Assembly: GCF_001969815.1 (NCBI RefSeq) | Contig: NZ_MRBK01000018.1 | Location: 1-49,110, forward strand | Direction of reading: 5' to 3' | DNA: 49,110 nucleotides | Source of the DNA: Bacillus swezeyi | Lineage (GTDB): Bacteria; Bacillota; Bacilli; Bacillales; Bacillaceae | Shown: piece after piece, positions 25,189 to 33,707 of the stretch | How positions within the stretch are numbered: the first letter of the stretch is position 1 | How the letters are laid out: each line of letters starts with the position of its first letter | Program-made: the position numbers and the translations under genes | The notes under the pieces: model-generated | What the model was told of the DNA's origin: nothing | The model's input: the letters and a program-made list of their open reading frames with translations, nothing else | Database searches by the model: none

Positions 25189-25767
25189 ATGTTTAACGAG
25201 AGGGAAGCATTGCGTTTAAGATTAGAGCAGCTAAATGAGGCTGAGGTTAAAGTCATTAGGGAGTATCAAATTGAGCGTGACAATATCTATGCAAAGCTGC
25301 GCGAATTGGATCGTCCATCCAGCTTTAATGATACAAAAAAAGATTTTCGCCCAGAGCGGAAAAGTGAATCGCTCCCGGTTTTAGCTGAATTAGCTGCACA
25401 GGAGATGAAAAGCTACCAGCAGCAGCCGCAAGCATCTCAAAAAAACCAGCAGCAGACTTCTCAGCAAGCCTCCGCACTGCCAGCTGGAATTCCAGACGGT
25501 ACGACAAGGCGCAGAAGGGGTACGGCCCGTCCGGGTTCTAAGGCTGCAAAATTGCGTGAAGCAGCAATTAAAACATTGAAACGCCACAACGCGGCAATCA
25601 AAAGTTCCGAGCTTCAAAAAGAAATTGAGAAAGAAAGCGGACTCGAGATCCCTAACATGACAACTTTCATGCAGAGCTTGATTAAAATGTACCCTGAAGT
25701 CAAAAAACCGTATCGGGGTCAATATATATTAGAGGGCGAAATCTCTACTGAGACAGAGCAGCAATAG
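25189..25767 (+). CDS. rok: Nucleoid-associated silencer Rok
   Basis: 192-residue DNA-binding protein that coats AT-rich DNA. It represses comK and genes for antimicrobials and other acquired functions. The N-terminal coiled-coil oligomerisation part (about 1-45) is followed by a Gln-rich variable linker (about 80-105), then a basic linker (TTRRRRGTARPGSKAAK). The C-terminal winged helix (about 112-185) is almost identical to B. subtilis Rok. ATG 25189 follows TAGGAGGG. A shorter relative lies at 31291-31671. Confidence 0.96.
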   Translation: MFNEREALRLRLEQLNEAEVKVIREYQIERDNIYAKLRELDRPSSFNDTKKDFRPERKSESLPVLAELAAQEMKSYQQQPQASQKNQQQTSQQASALPAGIPDGTTRRRRGTARPGSKAAKLREAAIKTLKRHNAAIKSSELQKEIEKESGLEIPNMTTFMQSLIKMYPEVKKPYRGQYILEGEISTETEQQ

Positions 25768-25847
25768 GTTTAATCCTGGCTTTTCCAGATAGCGCTTGCA
25801 ATTTTATAGGGAAAGAACGGCGGCCGATTTGAATGCCGCCGGCCAGT

Positions 25848-25884
25848 CAAACTGCTTGAGAAAAACGGCTCAAGCAGTTTTTTT
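25848..25884. terminator. Terminator between rok and yknT
   Basis: AAACTGCTTGAG / CTCAAGCAGTTT around an 8-nt loop, with seven T at the end, between convergent genes. Confidence 0.86.
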
Positions 25885-25915
25885 GTATAAACCATTTTTT
25901 TCCTTAAAGTTGTAT

Positions 25916-26875
25916 TTAATTTAATGGTTTTGTTTCCTTATCCGTTCGATTGATTTTATAGACCCATTTTTGAGGAGATGATTCCTCTTCTTTATTCTGT
26001 TTTTTCCATTCCTCAATTTTATGTTCCATTTTATCATCGTTCGTCTGGATAATACTCAGCTGTTTATGAAGGAGATCAACTTGTTCTGTTACCGATTGAA
26101 GAACCGTCTCAATCTGCTCTGAGCGTTCGAATATATCGTTGTCTTGCCCAAGTGTTTTCTCTGTTTGCTGATAGGTATCAATATCAGCAAAATGAGAAGC
26201 AATCCACTTATCGCTCTCATCGAGCTGCCTTTTATAGGAAAGAATCGTTTCGTAAAACAATGATTCCTTCGTTTTTTCAGCTTCCAGCAGCCGGCTTTTC
26301 GTATCTGCGACCCGCTCTTTTAGCAAAGCTACATCTGATTCAAGCTGTTTAAACTGAAGGCTTTTAGCGTGAAGCTCATCTTTCAGCCGCCCATTCTCCT
26401 TCGTTATATGTTTAAGTTCTTTTTCGGTTTTTTGCCGGGATATTTTTTCATTTTCTGTATTGAATTTCTCATTTTCTATTTGTCTATGTAAGCCCTTTTT
26501 CTCCTCTTCGGATTTTACGTTTGCCAAGTGAAGACGGTGCTTTTCTTCAATTTCTTGTTTCCTCATATAGGTTTCTTTTTGAAGAAGCTCCTGCAGCATC
26601 ACGATTTTACTCAATAACTCGCTTTTGGTGCGGCTGAGCGTTTCGGCCGACTCGTCCTGATTGTTAGCCCTAATCCGCTCCAGCTCCAATGTCAGCTGAT
26701 CAAGCTGCTGTCTCATGGCGGCATTTTCTTGATTGAGCTTATGGTTCTTTTGACGAAAATAACTTGCCTCGAGCTCATGAATCAATTGATGGCATCTGGC
26801 CAGCTCCGCTTTTAAAAATAGATTTTCCTGGGACAAATCGTGAAAGAAAGGCAGTGAACCTGTTGTTTTTTTCAT
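25916..26875 (-). CDS. yknT: Coiled-coil sporulation protein YknT (Cse15-like)
   Basis: 319 residues, almost entirely predicted coiled coil from about residue 15 to 300 with heptads rich in Leu, Glu and Lys. It has no enzyme motif and no membrane segment. In B. subtilis yknT is a mother-cell gene (sigma-E) whose product is linked to the spore coat; a clear sigma-E promoter was not found here. ATG 26875 (MKKTTGSLPF) lies 10 bp after AGGGGGAG on the minus strand. Frames upstream to 27046 are open but lack a ribosome site and overlap the mobA leader. Confidence 0.82.
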   Translation of the reverse strand: MKKTTGSLPFFHDLSQENLFLKAELARCHQLIHELEASYFRQKNHKLNQENAAMRQQLDQLTLELERIRANNQDESAETLSRTKSELLSKIVMLQELLQKETYMRKQEIEEKHRLHLANVKSEEEKKGLHRQIENEKFNTENEKISRQKTEKELKHITKENGRLKDELHAKSLQFKQLESDVALLKERVADTKSRLLEAEKTKESLFYETILSYKRQLDESDKWIASHFADIDTYQQTEKTLGQDNDIFERSEQIETVLQSVTEQVDLLHKQLSIIQTNDDKMEHKIEEWKKQNKEEESSPQKWVYKINRTDKETKPLN

Positions 26876-27031
26876 GGTGATCCAGCTCCCCCTAAAGATG
26901 TTACAACTACAATATGCAAAAGTCGGACCGTTCATGTCTTCTGAAAAATCCGTTTTATGGACTTGTTCCTTTTTCGGCTGTTTTGCTATGATTTTCACAA
27001 TAGGTGTTTGAATAGGAAGGTTGGGAAGGGA

Positions 27032-27619
27032 ATGAAACCTGTACATATCGTTTTATCAGGCGGATTGTCACGCCGTTTTGGAGAGCCGAAGGCATTTGCT
27101 TTGTGGAAAAATAAACCTCTTTATCAATGGTGCAAGCAGGCTTTTGGGGGGGAGGCGCTGATATTGAGCCGTCCCGGACTGACAGATCGTTTCAGGTCTT
27201 ATGGAGAAAAAAAAGTGCTGGAAGACGTTGAACCGTTTGAAGGAAAAGGCCCGCTGGCCGGAATATATACGGCTATGGTGCGTGAGGAAGGGGACGTTTA
27301 CGTTATTTTGGCCTGTGACACGCCTCTTATCAGGAAATCGACCATCTCCGCTTTAAAGGAACAGATGACGCCTGCTGACGATGCCGTTGTGACGGTTGCA
27401 GACGGAAGGGCGCAGCCGCTTGTCGCCGTCTATCATAAAAGGGTGAAACACATCTTGTACGACCAGCTTCGGCGGGATGAGCTGAAGATCAGCTGCTTCC
27501 TTGAGCGAATTCGTGTAAAGTATATTGAAGCACATGTAATCGGCGCAGAGCCCTGGGAATTTATAAATGTCAATAAAAAGTCGGATTTAGATAAAATTGA
27601 AACGATTTTTTCGGAATAA
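27032..27619 (+). CDS. mobA: Molybdenum cofactor guanylyltransferase MobA
   Basis: 195-residue nucleotidyltransferase that adds GMP to molybdopterin to form the guanine dinucleotide cofactor. The signature loop VLSGGLSRRFGEPKA at the N terminus binds GTP; LACDTPLI holds the metal-binding Asp. ATG 27032 follows GGGAAGGG. First gene of the molybdenum cofactor cluster; 114 bp to the next gene. Divergent from yknT. Confidence 0.92.
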   Translation: MKPVHIVLSGGLSRRFGEPKAFALWKNKPLYQWCKQAFGGEALILSRPGLTDRFRSYGEKKVLEDVEPFEGKGPLAGIYTAMVREEGDVYVILACDTPLIRKSTISALKEQMTPADDAVVTVADGRAQPLVAVYHKRVKHILYDQLRRDELKISCFLERIRVKYIEAHVIGAEPWEFINVNKKSDLDKIETIFSE

Positions 27620-27733
27620 AATGTTTTATCATAGATTGCAAGAGCTTTTCAGCTTATTTTCAGACATCGGGAAAAGATGTTCCTGGCTAAACATGATATG
27701 ATACTAAAAAAGGGAGTAAAGGAGATCATCCTG

Positions 27734-28747
27734 ATGCATGAAAGGTATTCAAGACAAATCAGATATCAAAACATCGGACAAGCGGGACAGGACAGAATAA
27801 GAAAAAGCCATGTTTTGATTGTCGGAGCCGGAGCGCTCGGCACAGCCGCCGCTGAAGGGCTTGTCCGTGCAGGAGTCGGTGTTTTGTCTATTATAGACCG
27901 CGACTATGTAGAATGGAGCAATCTGCAAAGGCAGCAGCTCTATACCGAAGAAGACGCAGAAAAACGGCTTCCAAAAGCGGTTGCGGCAAAAGAGCGCCTT
28001 TCAAAAATGAATCGCGATGTCAGGCTTCATACATATGTTTCAGACGGCACCGCTGAGACGCTGAAGCCGCTGATCGAAGAGGCGGATGCCGTCGTTGATG
28101 CAACAGACAATTTTGAGACCCGCATGATCATCAATGATCTGGCTCAAGCGGCGGGTACACCATGGGTTTACGGCGCTTGTGTCAGCAGCCAGGGCATGTA
28201 TATGACGATCGTTCCCGGAAGCACACCCTGCCTTGCCTGTCTGTTTGAGGACATTCCGATTGGTGGAGCAACATGTGATACTTCCGGAATTATTTCGCCT
28301 GCCGTTCAAATGGTGTCGGCTTATCAGCAGGCCGAAATATTAAAGATATTGACGGATCAAAAAGAGGCGATTCAAACGGCTTTTGTCACGTTTGATTTAT
28401 GGGCGAACACCCATTTTGAGATGCAAATAGACCGTCATAAGAACTGCCCTTCATGCGGCCAAGCGCCGGTTTATCCGTTTCTCCAGAACTCAAAGCAAAA
28501 GAAAGCGGACGTGCTGTGCGGAAGGGAGACCGTTCAAATACGCAGCGATATGTTAAAACACCTTCCTAAACAAGAGCTCATCGAAAAACTTGCCGGGATC
28601 GGCAAAGTCGATGCGAATGACTACCTGCTTCATGTTGCATATGAAGCGTTTCGGATCGTCATTTTTCATGATGGAAGGGCGCTTGTTCACGGCACAAGCG
28701 ATATAAAAGAAGCCAACTCAGTATTGGCAAGAGTCATCGGAATGTAA
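27734..28747 (+). CDS. moeB: MoeB/ThiF-like adenylyltransferase
   Basis: 337-residue E1-like enzyme that adenylates the C-terminal glycine of MoaD so it can receive sulfur. [20 protein letters not shown] is close to the Rossmann ATP loop; [13 protein letters not shown] is the adenylate pocket. CLAC (about 163-166) and CPSC form a zinc site. A C-terminal extension of about 75 residues after the zinc site is shared with the B. subtilis protein. ATG 27734 follows AAAGGAGAT. MoaD, its presumed partner, is at the operon's end. Confidence 0.9.
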   Translation: MHERYSRQIRYQNIGQAGQDRIRKSHVLIVGAGALGTAAAEGLVRAGVGVLSIIDRDYVEWSNLQRQQLYTEEDAEKRLPKAVAAKERLSKMNRDVRLHTYVSDGTAETLKPLIEEADAVVDATDNFETRMIINDLAQAAGTPWVYGACVSSQGMYMTIVPGSTPCLACLFEDIPIGGATCDTSGIISPAVQMVSAYQQAEILKILTDQKEAIQTAFVTFDLWANTHFEMQIDRHKNCPSCGQAPVYPFLQNSKQKKADVLCGRETVQIRSDMLKHLPKQELIEKLAGIGKVDANDYLLHVAYEAFRIVIFHDGRALVHGTSDIKEANSVLARVIGM

Positions 28748-28765
28748 AAACAGGAGGTTTTTTGA

Positions 28766-30058
28766 ATGCTTGAACAAAGAAAACCCATCCCCGTCTATGA
28801 AGCTGCCGAACGTGTCATACAGCTGCAGAAACAGGGAGAAACAGAGTGGACTCAGCTTGAGGAAAGTCTGCACAGGTATTTAGCTGAGGATGTAAAAGCT
28901 GATCACCATGTGCCGGCCTTTGACCGCTCGCCATATGACGGCTTTGCGATCCGCGCGTCCGATACTGCCGGCGCTTCCAGAGAGAACCCGCTTAAATTTG
29001 AGGTTATTGATCATATCGGAGCCGGGGCTGTTTCGGAAAAAAAGCTCGGCCCTTTTCAGGCAGTCCGGATTATGACGGGAGCGCAGATTCCCGAAGGTGC
29101 GGATGCGGTTGTCATGCTCGAGCTGACGAAGACATATTCAGAAGACGAAAAAAACTATATGATGCTGAAGCGTGCTTTCCGGCCCGGAGAAAACATTTCG
29201 AAAACGGGTGAAGATGCGGAAAAAGGTTCGGTTCTTATAAGGAAAGGAACGCGGATTACGCCGGGGGTTGTTGCACTGCTTGCGACATTCGGCTATGCTG
29301 CTGTTCCAGTGGTTAAAAAGCCTGTGATCGGTATCATAGCAACCGGAACGGAGCTCTTGAATGTCAGTGACCCCCTTGTTCCGGGGAAAATCCGCAACAG
29401 CAATGCGGGCATGGTGGCAGCCCAGGTTGAAGAAGCAGGCGGCAAACCTCTTTATTTAGGGAAAATATCGGATCAATTTGAGGAGAGCTTTGAAGCGGTC
29501 GAAGGAGCATTGGAGAAGGTGGATTTTCTGATTACAACCGGCGGAGTGTCCGTTGGGGATTTTGACTTTCTGCCGGCTATTTATGAAAAGCTCGGCGCCG
29601 AGGTTCTGTTTAATAAAGTGGCGATGCGTCCGGGAAGCGTAACAACAGTCGCCCAATTAAACGGAAAATTGTTATTTGGGCTGTCAGGGAATCCGTCTGC
29701 CTGTTTCGTAGGTTTTGAGCTGTTTGTAAAACCGTCCGTCAAAGCTTGGCTGCGTGATCCAAAACCGTATCCAATGTGCGCTGAAGCGATTCTAACAAAG
29801 GATTTTCCAAAGCCTAATCCATTTACAAGGTTTGTCCGCTCATTTGTCTCGATCAAAGAAGGAACGCTTCATGCAAAACCGGTCGGCCTTGATAAATCCA
29901 GTGCTGTCACATCGCTTGCAGATGCCAATGCCCTTATGGTTTTACCTGGAGGCACAAGAGGCTATGAAGCGGGCAGACGGGTGCATGTCCTTTTATATCG
30001 GGATGAGAACGGAAGTGAGGAGCTATGGCAAGAGATTTTCCGATCCTCCAGGTCGTAG
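28766..30058 (+). CDS. moeA: Molybdopterin molybdenumtransferase MoeA
   Basis: 430 residues. Inserts molybdate into adenylylated molybdopterin. Domain order is standard: N-terminal MoeA domains I/II (PAFDRSPYDGFAIR; MTGAQIPEGADAVV), the MoCF-like domain III (IATGTELL, TTGGVSVGDFDF, SGNPSACF), and C-terminal domain IV. ATG 28766 lies behind CAGGAGG. Its end overlaps mobB by 34 bp, so the two are co-translated. Confidence 0.94.
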   Translation: MLEQRKPIPVYEAAERVIQLQKQGETEWTQLEESLHRYLAEDVKADHHVPAFDRSPYDGFAIRASDTAGASRENPLKFEVIDHIGAGAVSEKKLGPFQAVRIMTGAQIPEGADAVVMLELTKTYSEDEKNYMMLKRAFRPGENISKTGEDAEKGSVLIRKGTRITPGVVALLATFGYAAVPVVKKPVIGIIATGTELLNVSDPLVPGKIRNSNAGMVAAQVEEAGGKPLYLGKISDQFEESFEAVEGALEKVDFLITTGGVSVGDFDFLPAIYEKLGAEVLFNKVAMRPGSVTTVAQLNGKLLFGLSGNPSACFVGFELFVKPSVKAWLRDPKPYPMCAEAILTKDFPKPNPFTRFVRSFVSIKEGTLHAKPVGLDKSSAVTSLADANALMVLPGGTRGYEAGRRVHVLLYRDENGSEELWQEIFRSSRS

Positions 30059-30561
30059 GGTATCAAAATAGCGGTAAAACGACGTTTGTTGAAATGCTTC
30101 TGGAAAAGCTCGAACATGACGGTGTGCAGGCCGGCTGTCTGAAGCATCACGGTCATGGGGGAGAGCCGGATGCTTTTACCGAAGGAAAAGATTCCGGCCG
30201 TTTTTTGCGGGCTGGTGCAGCGGCTTCCGGGGTGGAAGGCGCAGGTGTTTTCCAGCTTACCGCCCGCGGGAATTGGACGCTGGAAAAGCTGATTTCCGCA
30301 TACAGCCTCCTGTCGATCGATTGCCTGCTGATTGAAGGATTTAAACAAGCTGAATATCCAAAGGTTGTAATGGTCAGAGATGACGGGGATAACGATTTGA
30401 TTGAACAATTGGACGGCATTATCGCTGTCATTTACCAGCACAATAAACCGCATATTGCCGGGAATGATATACAATGTTTTCATATGGAGGATCCAAGTGC
30501 GATTCCTTATATTGTAAAATACTTAAAGGAGGAAGGCGTTTGTCTGGACGATTTGTCATAA
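30025..30561 (+). CDS. mobB: Molybdopterin-guanine dinucleotide biosynthesis protein MobB
   Basis: 178-residue P-loop GTPase that assists MobA. GYQNSGKTT is the Walker A motif (about residues 11-19), CLLIEGFK the Walker B region, and KHHGHG a conserved cofactor loop. ATG 30025 follows GAGGAG inside the end of moeA. Its own end overlaps the moaE start by 22 bp. Confidence 0.93.
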   Translation: MARDFPILQVVGYQNSGKTTFVEMLLEKLEHDGVQAGCLKHHGHGGEPDAFTEGKDSGRFLRAGAAASGVEGAGVFQLTARGNWTLEKLISAYSLLSIDCLLIEGFKQAEYPKVVMVRDDGDNDLIEQLDGIIAVIYQHNKPHIAGNDIQCFHMEDPSAIPYIVKYLKEEGVCLDDLS

Positions 30562-31037
30562 CAGAAGAACCCATCGTAATCGACGCTGTCGTCAAAAAAG
30601 TCGAGAGAAGAGAAGCCGGCGCCATTACGACATTTATCGGAACAGTGAGAGAATGGACAAATGGAAAAAAAACGCTCTATCTGGAATATGAGGCTTATGT
30701 TCCGATGGCAGTCGGCATGCTGTCTCAGATAGGCGAAGAAATCAGTGAAAAATGGCCGGGAGCCATTGCGGCTATTACTCATCGAATCGGAAGATTGGAT
30801 ATCTCGGATTCAGCCGTTGTCATCGCCGTTTCCTCCCCGCATCGAAAAGCGGCTTATGAAGCGAACGAATATGCGATTGATAGAATAAAGCAAATCGTTC
30901 CGATATGGAAAAAAGAGCATTGGGAAGACGGAGAATCCTGGATCGGAGACCAGCTTGAAACAACGGCATATCCCAAAGGAAAGCCAGACATAGAAGCTGT
31001 GGCTTCGAACCGTAAAAGAGGTGCTGACATTGATTAA
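30540..31037 (+). CDS. moaE: Molybdopterin synthase large subunit MoaE
   Basis: 165 residues. Together with MoaD converts precursor Z (cPMP) to molybdopterin. [25 protein letters not shown] and [20 protein letters not shown] are the family motifs; [11 protein letters not shown] contains the catalytic lysines. It starts at TTG 30540, 7 bp after AAAGGAGG. No earlier in-frame start has a ribosome site. Overlaps moaD by 8 bp. Confidence 0.93.
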   Translation: MSGRFVITEEPIVIDAVVKKVERREAGAITTFIGTVREWTNGKKTLYLEYEAYVPMAVGMLSQIGEEISEKWPGAIAAITHRIGRLDISDSAVVIAVSSPHRKAAYEANEYAIDRIKQIVPIWKKEHWEDGESWIGDQLETTAYPKGKPDIEAVASNRKRGADID

Positions 31038-31263
31038 AATTTTGTTGTTTGCCAATCTTGCAGAGCAAGCGGGTGCACAGAGCATCAATATGGAAGAAGA
31101 GAAAACAACGACAGACCGCATCAGGCAGTTTTTAAAGGAAACGTACAGTCTTCAGGGAACAGACCGGGCTATGATCGCAGTCAACGAAGTGTATAAAAGA
31201 GGTAACAGTGAAGTAAAGTCCGGGGATACAGTCGCTTTCATTCCGCCGGTCAGCGGAGGGTAA
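31030..31263 (+). CDS. moaD: Molybdopterin synthase sulfur carrier MoaD
   Basis: 77-residue ubiquitin-fold protein ending in the required Gly-Gly (IPPVSGG), the site that is adenylated and thiocarboxylated. It starts at TTG 31030, 6 bp after AAAGAGGTG; the GTG at 31021 lies within that ribosome site. Last gene of the operon. moaA, moaB and moaC, for the earlier steps, are not in this window. Confidence 0.93.
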   Translation: MIKILLFANLAEQAGAQSINMEEEKTTTDRIRQFLKETYSLQGTDRAMIAVNEVYKRGNSEVKSGDTVAFIPPVSGG

Positions 31264-31267
31264 AAAA

Positions 31268-31308
31268 AACGGCAGCCGGTTATGCACAAGCTATAACCGG
31301 CTGCCGTT
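31268..31308. terminator. Long bidirectional hairpin between moaD and the small rok-like gene
   Basis: A 16-bp perfect stem, AACGGCAGCCGGTTAT / ATAACCGGCTGCCGTT, with a 9-nt loop. On the minus strand it is followed by eight T and overlaps the last codons of the rok-like gene. On the plus strand the T run is weak. Confidence 0.82.
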
Positions 31309-31671
31309 ATTATCATAATCGTTTCCGAGATAGAGAAAACAGCCGCGCCGTTCTTTAGAAATATTTGGTTCTAATTTTTGAATAAGCTCATAAAGCTCAC
31401 TAATACGGTGAACGTTAAAATTGGTTCTTTCTTTCAGTTTCATTTTCAGCTCTTTCGTTGTTACGATGTTGCCTTTTTGCTGTTTAATAATGTCTACGCA
31501 ATGTGCTGCATAATACTCTTTATTGGAACGTCTATATCGCTGGATCTGCCTGTCAAGTTCTCCCAGCCTTTCATAGATGCCTTCACGTTCTTTCCTGATG
31601 TCTCTCCAGACTTTTTGTTCCAATTCACCTAAGAGGAGAAGCTGTTTTTTTAAAGCCTCTCTGTTCGACAT
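31291..31671 (-). CDS. Small Rok-like protein (sRok-type)
   Basis: 126 residues. The first 43 (NREALKKQLLLLGELEQKVW...YERLGELDRQ) align with the N terminus of Rok in this window (NEREALRLRLEQLNEAEVKV...LRELDR). The C-terminal half (IIKQQKGNIVTTKELKMKLK to GCFLYLG) aligns in pattern with the Rok winged helix (LKRHNAAIKSSELQKEIEKE to GQYILEG). The Gln-rich linker of Rok is missing. The length is close to plasmid-type sRok. ATG 31671 lies 9 bp after GGAG; an ATG six codons upstream has none. Minus strand, convergent with moaD, with a terminator over its end. I recall no such gene here in B. subtilis. The function as an AT-DNA silencer is inferred from homology. Confidence 0.8.
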   Translation of the reverse strand: MSNREALKKQLLLLGELEQKVWRDIRKEREGIYERLGELDRQIQRYRRSNKEYYAAHCVDIIKQQKGNIVTTKELKMKLKERTNFNVHRISELYELIQKLEPNISKERRGCFLYLGNDYDNNGSRL

Positions 31672-31935
31672 TGCAATCAACTCCGTCATTCATAATTTGA
31701 TAACATTTTCTATTATTTTACATCATATTCCTCTATTCATCAAAAATTTTCCTTTATAATCGGCTTAATATTTTCAAATCGGCAAACTGAGCAGCCGTTT
31801 GATGTTCAGACGGGAGAAGTGGAAAGTCTCCATAATAAGTCTGAATTTTATAAAATTGGTGGAATTTTATTTCGGAAATCGATATATTAGATGATGTGTC
31901 CTAGTTTTACATGAATTGGAAAGGTGCTGGTGCGA

Positions 31936-33693
31936 ATGGAGTCACTCAAAAAACTAAAGTCTTTTTATTGGCCTTATAAAAAACTGTTTATTTTGTCGCT
32001 GGTTTCAATGCTCTTGATGACGGCGATCACTGTCATTTATCCGATTATGCTGCAGATGACGATTGATGAAGTGATTATTGGCGGCCAATATCAATTGATC
32101 ATGTGGATCAGCCTAGGTTTTATCGTTGTCATGACAGTAAAAGGTGCAGCTACTTTCTTCCATCAATATCTCGGCGATATGTTCGGCATTCACTCTGTTT
32201 ACAGCCTGAGAAAAGAGCTGTATGCGAAGCTGCAGCGTCTTCCGTTTAAGTATTATGACAGTGCAAAAACAGGGGATTTGATGTCGCGGCTGACAGCTGA
32301 TGTCGAGGGAATCAGATTCTTTTTGTCGTTCGGCTTTGCAGAGGTGGTTCGTTTTGTCCTGCTCGTTACACTGAGCCTTTCTGTCATGTTTTCTTATTCA
32401 GTACCTCTTACTCTCGTAACCATTGCGTCATTGCCGTTTTTGGGAGCGGCGGTCTATCGGTTTGATAAAAAAGTGCACCCCGCTTTTCGAAAGATAAGAA
32501 AATCCTTCGCCCGCTTAAATACAAAAGTCCAGGAAAATATCAGCGGAATGAACACCGTAAAATCCCTGTCAAAAGAAAACTTTGAAATTCAGAATTTTAC
32601 TCATTCAAACGTACATTTTCGAACAAAAAATTTAAATGCTTCATATATCATGTCGAAATTTTTCCCTTTAATGGAGTTCATCGGCAATATCTGCCTTGTT
32701 GCACTCCTGTCGTATGGCGGCTGGCTCGTCATTCAAAACCGCTTAAATCCGGGGGAGCTCGTCGCTTTTTTCAGCCTTGTCAATTATATGATGTGGCCGA
32801 TTATGAACCTCGGCTATGTCATCAACTTGTTTTCGCAGGCAAAAGCATCTGGGGAGCGTCTTTTAGACATTCTTGATGCTGACGAGCAAATAACCGACCG
32901 TGGCTGTCGGGCCGAAAGCGGACGGCTGAATGGAGATGTCGTGTTCAACAATGTTTCTCTTCAATATACAAAGGGAAACGCTGAAGCTTTGCATGAGGTG
33001 TCATTCCAAGCTCCCCGGGGGAAAACGATTGGATTAATCGGTGCGACGGGCTCAGGGAAAAGCAGCATCATTCAATTGTTGAGCCGTTTTTATGAACCGA
33101 CATCAGGAAATATCACGATTGACGGCAAACCTCTTTCCCGCTATTCATTAAAGATGCTGCGCTCGAATATCGGAATCGTTCCGCAGGAATCGTTTTTATT
33201 TTCATCTACCATTGAATCGAATATTTCTTATGGGAAGCCGGATGCATCGATGGATGACATCATGGAAAGCGCGAAAAGAGCCCAGGCCCATGATTTTATC
33301 ATGGAGCTTCCGGATCAATATGAGACGATGCTCGGCGAAAGGGGACTCGGGCTGTCGGGAGGTCAAAAGCAGCGGATTGCCATAGCGAGAGCGATTTGTC
33401 TTAATCCGAGCATTCTGATTTTGGATGATTCGACAAGCGCCGTTGATATGGAGACGGAACATCGCATCCAGCTTGCCCTGCAAGAGGTGATGCGTGATCG
33501 GACGACTTTTATTATCGCCCACAGAATCTCTTCAGTGAAGCATGCTGACGAAATTCTCGTTTTAGACAGCGGCATGATAAAGGAAAGAGGAACACATGAA
33601 GAATTAATTGAGAAAAACGGTTTATACAAACGGATTTTTGATTTGCAGTACAAAGATCAAAAGATTTTGAATGAACCGCATTTTGCAGGATAG
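31936..33693 (+). CDS. yknU: ABC exporter half YknU
   Basis: 585 residues, the same length as B. subtilis YknU. An N-terminal six-helix membrane domain (about 15-310) precedes an ATPase domain. Walker A is GATGSGKSS, the signature is the canonical LSGGQ, and Walker B is LILDDSTSAVD, with Asp in place of the catalytic Glu. The switch is AHRISS. This marks the degenerate half of a heterodimeric exporter; YknV has the opposite features. ATG 31936 is 9 bp after AAAGGTG. Substrate unknown. Confidence 0.93.
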   Translation: MESLKKLKSFYWPYKKLFILSLVSMLLMTAITVIYPIMLQMTIDEVIIGGQYQLIMWISLGFIVVMTVKGAATFFHQYLGDMFGIHSVYSLRKELYAKLQRLPFKYYDSAKTGDLMSRLTADVEGIRFFLSFGFAEVVRFVLLVTLSLSVMFSYSVPLTLVTIASLPFLGAAVYRFDKKVHPAFRKIRKSFARLNTKVQENISGMNTVKSLSKENFEIQNFTHSNVHFRTKNLNASYIMSKFFPLMEFIGNICLVALLSYGGWLVIQNRLNPGELVAFFSLVNYMMWPIMNLGYVINLFSQAKASGERLLDILDADEQITDRGCRAESGRLNGDVVFNNVSLQYTKGNAEALHEVSFQAPRGKTIGLIGATGSGKSSIIQLLSRFYEPTSGNITIDGKPLSRYSLKMLRSNIGIVPQESFLFSSTIESNISYGKPDASMDDIMESAKRAQAHDFIMELPDQYETMLGERGLGLSGGQKQRIAIARAICLNPSILILDDSTSAVDMETEHRIQLALQEVMRDRTTFIIAHRISSVKHADEILVLDSGMIKERGTHEELIEKNGLYKRIFDLQYKDQKILNEPHFAG

Positions 33694-33707
33694 GGGGCCG
33701 TTGTTTG

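Noticed and set aside
26880..26940. Sigma-E promoter for yknT
   Set aside because: CATATTGT on the minus strand resembles the -10, but no fitting -35 was found.
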